Origin: JAIVGV01 sp032229975
Lineage (GTDB): Bacteria > Acidobacteriota > Blastocatellia > Pyrinomonadales > Pyrinomonadaceae
Direction of reading: 5' to 3'
DNA length: 64,000 nt
Assembly (NCBI GenBank): GCA_032229975.1
Contig: JAVXVG010000027.1
Location: 1-64,000 of the forward strand
The translations under genes and the position numbers were made by a program. The notes under the pieces are model-generated. The model was not told where the DNA came from, did not search any database, and was given only the letters and a program-made list of their open reading frames with translations. Of the stretch, positions 61,586 to 64,000 are shown piece by piece; position 1 is the stretch's first letter, and every line of letters begins with the position of its first letter.

Positions 61586-62977
61586 ATGACAAGTTCTCTT
61601 GCCTCGCCGACGAAAAGTTTTTACGCGCTCGCGTGTGTGATTCTCGTCGCTTGCCTCGCGCACGTCGCGCCCGCGCAGTCGAACGCGGACGCGAAAAAGC
61701 ATGATGCGCCCGCGTCCGCGTTGTCGATCTCCGCATCGCCCGCGCTCCCGCCGACGGCGGATGCCGCCGCGATGTACGATGATGCGTCGAAGTTTCTTGA
61801 GCGCAGGTTCGCGGAGTTCAACCGCGCGGGCACGCCTTACAGTCCGGCCCTCGAACAGACGGCGCGACAGCAGCAACGCGAACTCGCCGCGCGTTACGCC
61901 GCGCAGATCGTCTCGCGCAGCAAGATCAAAGGTGATGAAAACTACTACCTCGGCCTGCTCTATCAACTCGCGGGCAAGGATGCTCTCGTCGCCGATCCTC
62001 TGCGCCGCTTCCTCGCCGAAACTGCGGCGCGCAAGGATGCCGACAAGTTGAAACTTCAGAAGGCCCGTCACGTTCTCGTCGAGATCGCAGCGCACGACGG
62101 GCGACTCGAAGAGGCCGAGATGGCCTTTGCAGAGTACGCGAGAAGCGAGCCGCAGAACTCGCTCGACACTTTCCGCCTGCACATCGCTTTAGCCTCCGCC
62201 TACGAGCGCGACAAGAATCTCGCGCGCGCCGCAATGCACGCGCGGGCCGCCTTCGACGCCGCCAAGTCTGCGGAGACCACGCATGGCGACTACATCCAAC
62301 GCGCGCAGCTCATCAACTCCGCCGGCGTCATGCTCGCGAATCTTCTCGTCGAACTAAAAAAAGATGAAGAGGCTTTCGCGTTGATGCGTGAGCTTCTGAA
62401 CTTCGGCCTCACGCTCCCCTCGGCGCACGTCCATGCGAACGCCGTCGAGTTGCTTTCGACGACGGGCCACGCCGCAGCAGTCGAACGCTCAATCGAAGAG
62501 TCAGCCGCGCACGAGGAGGCCGCGCCCGAGATCGAGATCGCGCGCTGGTTGGATGAGAAGCCTTTGACGATCTCGTCCCTGCGCGGCCGCGTCGTGCTGC
62601 TCGACTTCTGGGCGACGTGGTGCGAAGCGTGCGAGTTCACGATGCCGCGACTCAAAACCCTCGAAGAGAAGTTCAAGGGCCGAGGGCTCACCGTTGTCGC
62701 TCTCACAGAGTTCTACGGCGAGTCGGGCGGCAAGACTCTCACGCGCGTGGAGGAGCTGGCACAGATCGCCGCATTCAAGAAGCGTCTGCGACTCAACTAC
62801 ACTTTCGGCGTCGCTGACTCCGACACGAACAATCTGCGCTACGGCGTCCGCGCGCTTCCGACCGCGATCCTCATCGACCGTCGCGGCGTCGTGCGCTACA
62901 TCACCGTCGGCGCAACCGACTCGACCGACGACGCGCTCGAAGGCGTCATCAAACGACTACTGGACGAAAAGCCTTAG
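61586..62977 (+). CDS. TlpA/ResA-like thioredoxin protein 2 (paralogue, CEAC active site)
   Basis: 463 residues from the ATG at 61586 (SFYALACVILVACLAHVAPA as signal segment). A helical repeat region with the same layout as in the preceding protein is followed by a thioredoxin domain with LLDFWATWCEACEFTMPRLK; the active pair is CEAC, with Glu-Ala in place of Ala-Pro. The cis-Pro strand is RALPTAILIDRRG. The shared N-terminal EXXNRAGTPYSPALEQ-type segment shows that the two genes arose by tandem duplication. The different pair may tune redox potential or partner choice. It ends just before the inverted repeat at 62980-63047. Confidence 0.85.
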   Translation: MTSSLASPTKSFYALACVILVACLAHVAPAQSNADAKKHDAPASALSISASPALPPTADAAAMYDDASKFLERRFAEFNRAGTPYSPALEQTARQQQRELAARYAAQIVSRSKIKGDENYYLGLLYQLAGKDALVADPLRRFLAETAARKDADKLKLQKARHVLVEIAAHDGRLEEAEMAFAEYARSEPQNSLDTFRLHIALASAYERDKNLARAAMHARAAFDAAKSAETTHGDYIQRAQLINSAGVMLANLLVELKKDEEAFALMRELLNFGLTLPSAHVHANAVELLSTTGHAAAVERSIEESAAHEEAAPEIEIARWLDEKPLTISSLRGRVVLLDFWATWCEACEFTMPRLKTLEEKFKGRGLTVVALTEFYGESGGKTLTRVEELAQIAAFKKRLRLNYTFGVADSDTNNLRYGVRALPTAILIDRRGVVRYITVGATDSTDDALEGVIKRLLDEKP

Positions 62978-62979
62978 CT

Positions 62980-63047
62980 GGTGAATCGTCAATGGTGAAT
63001 AGTGAAATGACTTCGGTCTTTTATTGATTCACCATTGACGATTCACC
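62980..63047. repeat. Perfect 21-bp inverted repeat before the CcdA-thioredoxin gene
   Basis: 62980-63000 and 63027-63047 are exact inverted copies (beginning GGTGAATCGTCAATGG), separated by 26 bases, with a further partial copy (GATTCACCATTTACG) after. It lies between the second TlpA-like gene and the CcdA gene and could serve as terminator or mRNA processing site. Confidence 0.6.
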
Positions 63048-63088
63048 ATTTACGTTTCACGTCTCTCCCGTTGTAATCTTCAACTGTC

Positions 63089-64000
63089 ATGGAAGGCGCA
63101 AACATCACCGTCTTGATCGCGTTCCTCGCGGGGCTGGCATCGTTCCTGAGCCCGTGCGTGTTGCCGCTCGTGCCGGGCTACATCTCTCTGATGTCGGGCG
63201 TGAGCGCAGAGCACTTGAAGGGCGAGGCCGGATCGAGAGCGGCAGCGCGACGCGCCGTCATCTTAAACTCGCTCGCGTTCAACGCCGGACTCTCGATGAT
63301 CTTCATCTCGCTCGGCGCGGCGGCGGGGCTCGTCGGCGCGGCGATCATCTCGAACCCGTGGGTGCGGATCATCGGCGGCGTCGTCATCATCGCGTTCGGC
63401 TTACAGTTGATCGGCGTCATCAAAATCGGCGCGCTCTATCGCGACACGCGCAAGTTCTCGGAAGAGAGGCCGCGCGGACTCTTCGGCTCGTTCGCGCTCG
63501 GACTGGCCTTCGCCGCCGGTTGGACGCCGTGCATCGGGCCCATCCTCGGCGGCATCATCGGGCTCGCTGCAACGAGCGGCGGTTGGAAGAGCGGACTCTT
63601 ACTCTCTTCGTTTTACGCCGCCGGTCTCGCCTTACCATTTCTATTGACGGGCCTGCTGCTCAATCAGTTCCTCGGCTTCTACACTTGGTTTCGAAGACAC
63701 CTGCACAAAGTCGAAGTCGTCTCCGGCGTGCTGCTCATCGCAATCGGATTATTGATTGCGACGAACAACGTGACGCGCATGGCGAGCGTCGCCTCGCGCT
63801 TCCTCCCGAATGCGGAAGGATGGTTGAACGCGCGCATCAATAAAGATCGGACAGGCCCTGCGACGAACTCGCAGAACGCGACTGCAACGCCGGACGCCGC
63901 AAACGCGCGACTCGCGCCCGAACTTGCATTGAAGACGCTCGACGGCCAGCCGTTCAGCCTTGCATCTCTGCGCGGTCGCGTCGTGCTCTTAAACTTCTGG
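63089..64000 (+). CDS. ccdA: CcdA/DsbD-type membrane protein fused to a TlpA-like domain (3' end cut by window edge)
   Basis: The frame from the ATG at 63089 is open to the window end (304 codons so far). It begins with a CcdA/DsbD transmembrane core: VLIAFLAGLASFLSPCVLPL and GLAFAAGWTPCIGPILGGII carry the redox Cys pair in SPC and TPC contexts, and about six hydrophobic helices follow to near codon 230. After a Thr/Asn/Ala-rich linker, LALKTLDGQPFSLASLRG and VVLLNFW open a TlpA-type thioredoxin domain that is cut off. CcdA moves electrons from cytoplasmic thioredoxin to periplasmic thiol proteins, matching the two TlpA-like genes just upstream. The fusion puts acceptor and transporter in one chain. 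Confidence 0.87.
   Translation, partial: MEGANITVLIAFLAGLASFLSPCVLPLVPGYISLMSGVSAEHLKGEAGSRAAARRAVILNSLAFNAGLSMIFISLGAAAGLVGAAIISNPWVRIIGGVVIIAFGLQLIGVIKIGALYRDTRKFSEERPRGLFGSFALGLAFAAGWTPCIGPILGGIIGLAATSGGWKSGLLLSSFYAAGLALPFLLTGLLLNQFLGFYTWFRRHLHKVEVVSGVLLIAIGLLIATNNVTRMASVASRFLPNAEGWLNARINKDRTGPATNSQNATATPDAANARLAPELALKTLDGQPFSLASLRGRVVLLNFW

Overview
The window joins two unlike pieces of DNA. From about 24.6 kb to the end the sequence is GC-rich and reads as an ordinary chromosome of an Acidobacteriota-type bacterium, most like Blastocatellia. This is inferred from a very large carboxypeptidase-regulatory/TonB-dependent receptor of the Oar type, PEP-CTERM exported proteins, FecR/DUF6600 and DUF4214 proteins, and alternating GC-rich coding style. 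The first 24.5 kb is more AT-rich and is a mobile, defence-rich accessory island.

Island (1-24.5 kb). It opens inside a Tn7-like transposition operon: a DDE transposase of the TnsB type (cut by the window edge), a TnsC/TniB ATPase and a TniQ target selector. Three clusters of a repeated ~19-bp word (consensus TTCNCACTTTATGCGCGAA) at 11.9-12.1, 21.2-21.35 and 24.4-24.5 kb look like TnsB-binding transposon ends. At each cluster, right-end repeats run directly into oppositely oriented left-end repeats, so I read the island as tandem Tn7-like units sharing related ends. Unit 1 carries transposition genes, an IetAS-type ATPase/subtilase anti-phage pair, a DUF2188 protein, a small Cys-pair protein, an unrecognised protein and a C-terminal TIR protein. 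Unit 2 carries a spore-photoproduct-lyase-like radical SAM protein running into a TniQ remnant, a small membrane protein, and a striking pair: a 1448-residue STAS-like/GHKL/PRTase-like/GHKL-like protein followed by a receiver-APH-kinase-like fusion, then a DUF3800 protein. Unit 3 carries an IS256-family remnant and a TIR-transmembrane-M28 peptidase-like fusion with a substituted catalytic residue. The unit 2 module and the TIR-M28 fusion are my best candidates for undescribed conflict systems.

Chromosomal part. Immediately right of the last end cluster is a small His-rich protein and a CzcCBA/CusCBA-like heavy-metal RND efflux operon (24.7-31.1 kb). Then come the TonB-dependent receptor (31.3-35.1 kb), a ketosynthase/methyltransferase/FAD-oxidoreductase operon (35.4-38.9 kb), small exported proteins and a DsbA-like thioredoxin (39-42 kb), a 1.8-kilo-residue secreted repeat protein (42.3-47.8 kb), two PEP-CTERM proteins with a zinc-finger anti-sigma-like protein (48.2-50.1 kb), a single-domain response regulator (50.6 kb), a FecR/DUF6600 protein (51.8-54.1 kb), a PPC/Calx-beta/DUF4214 secreted protein (54.2-57.3 kb), an isocitrate/isopropylmalate-type dehydrogenase, a ThiO-like glycine oxidase, two TlpA-like thioredoxins and a CcdA-thioredoxin fusion that runs off the end.

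Regulatory and structural DNA: CTTGAG repeats with an exact 11-bp period lie upstream of three loci for exported proteins, long loop-free perfect palindromes follow two genes, and several intergenic gaps hold inverted repeats built from simple repeated words. No rRNA, tRNA or CRISPR array was seen.
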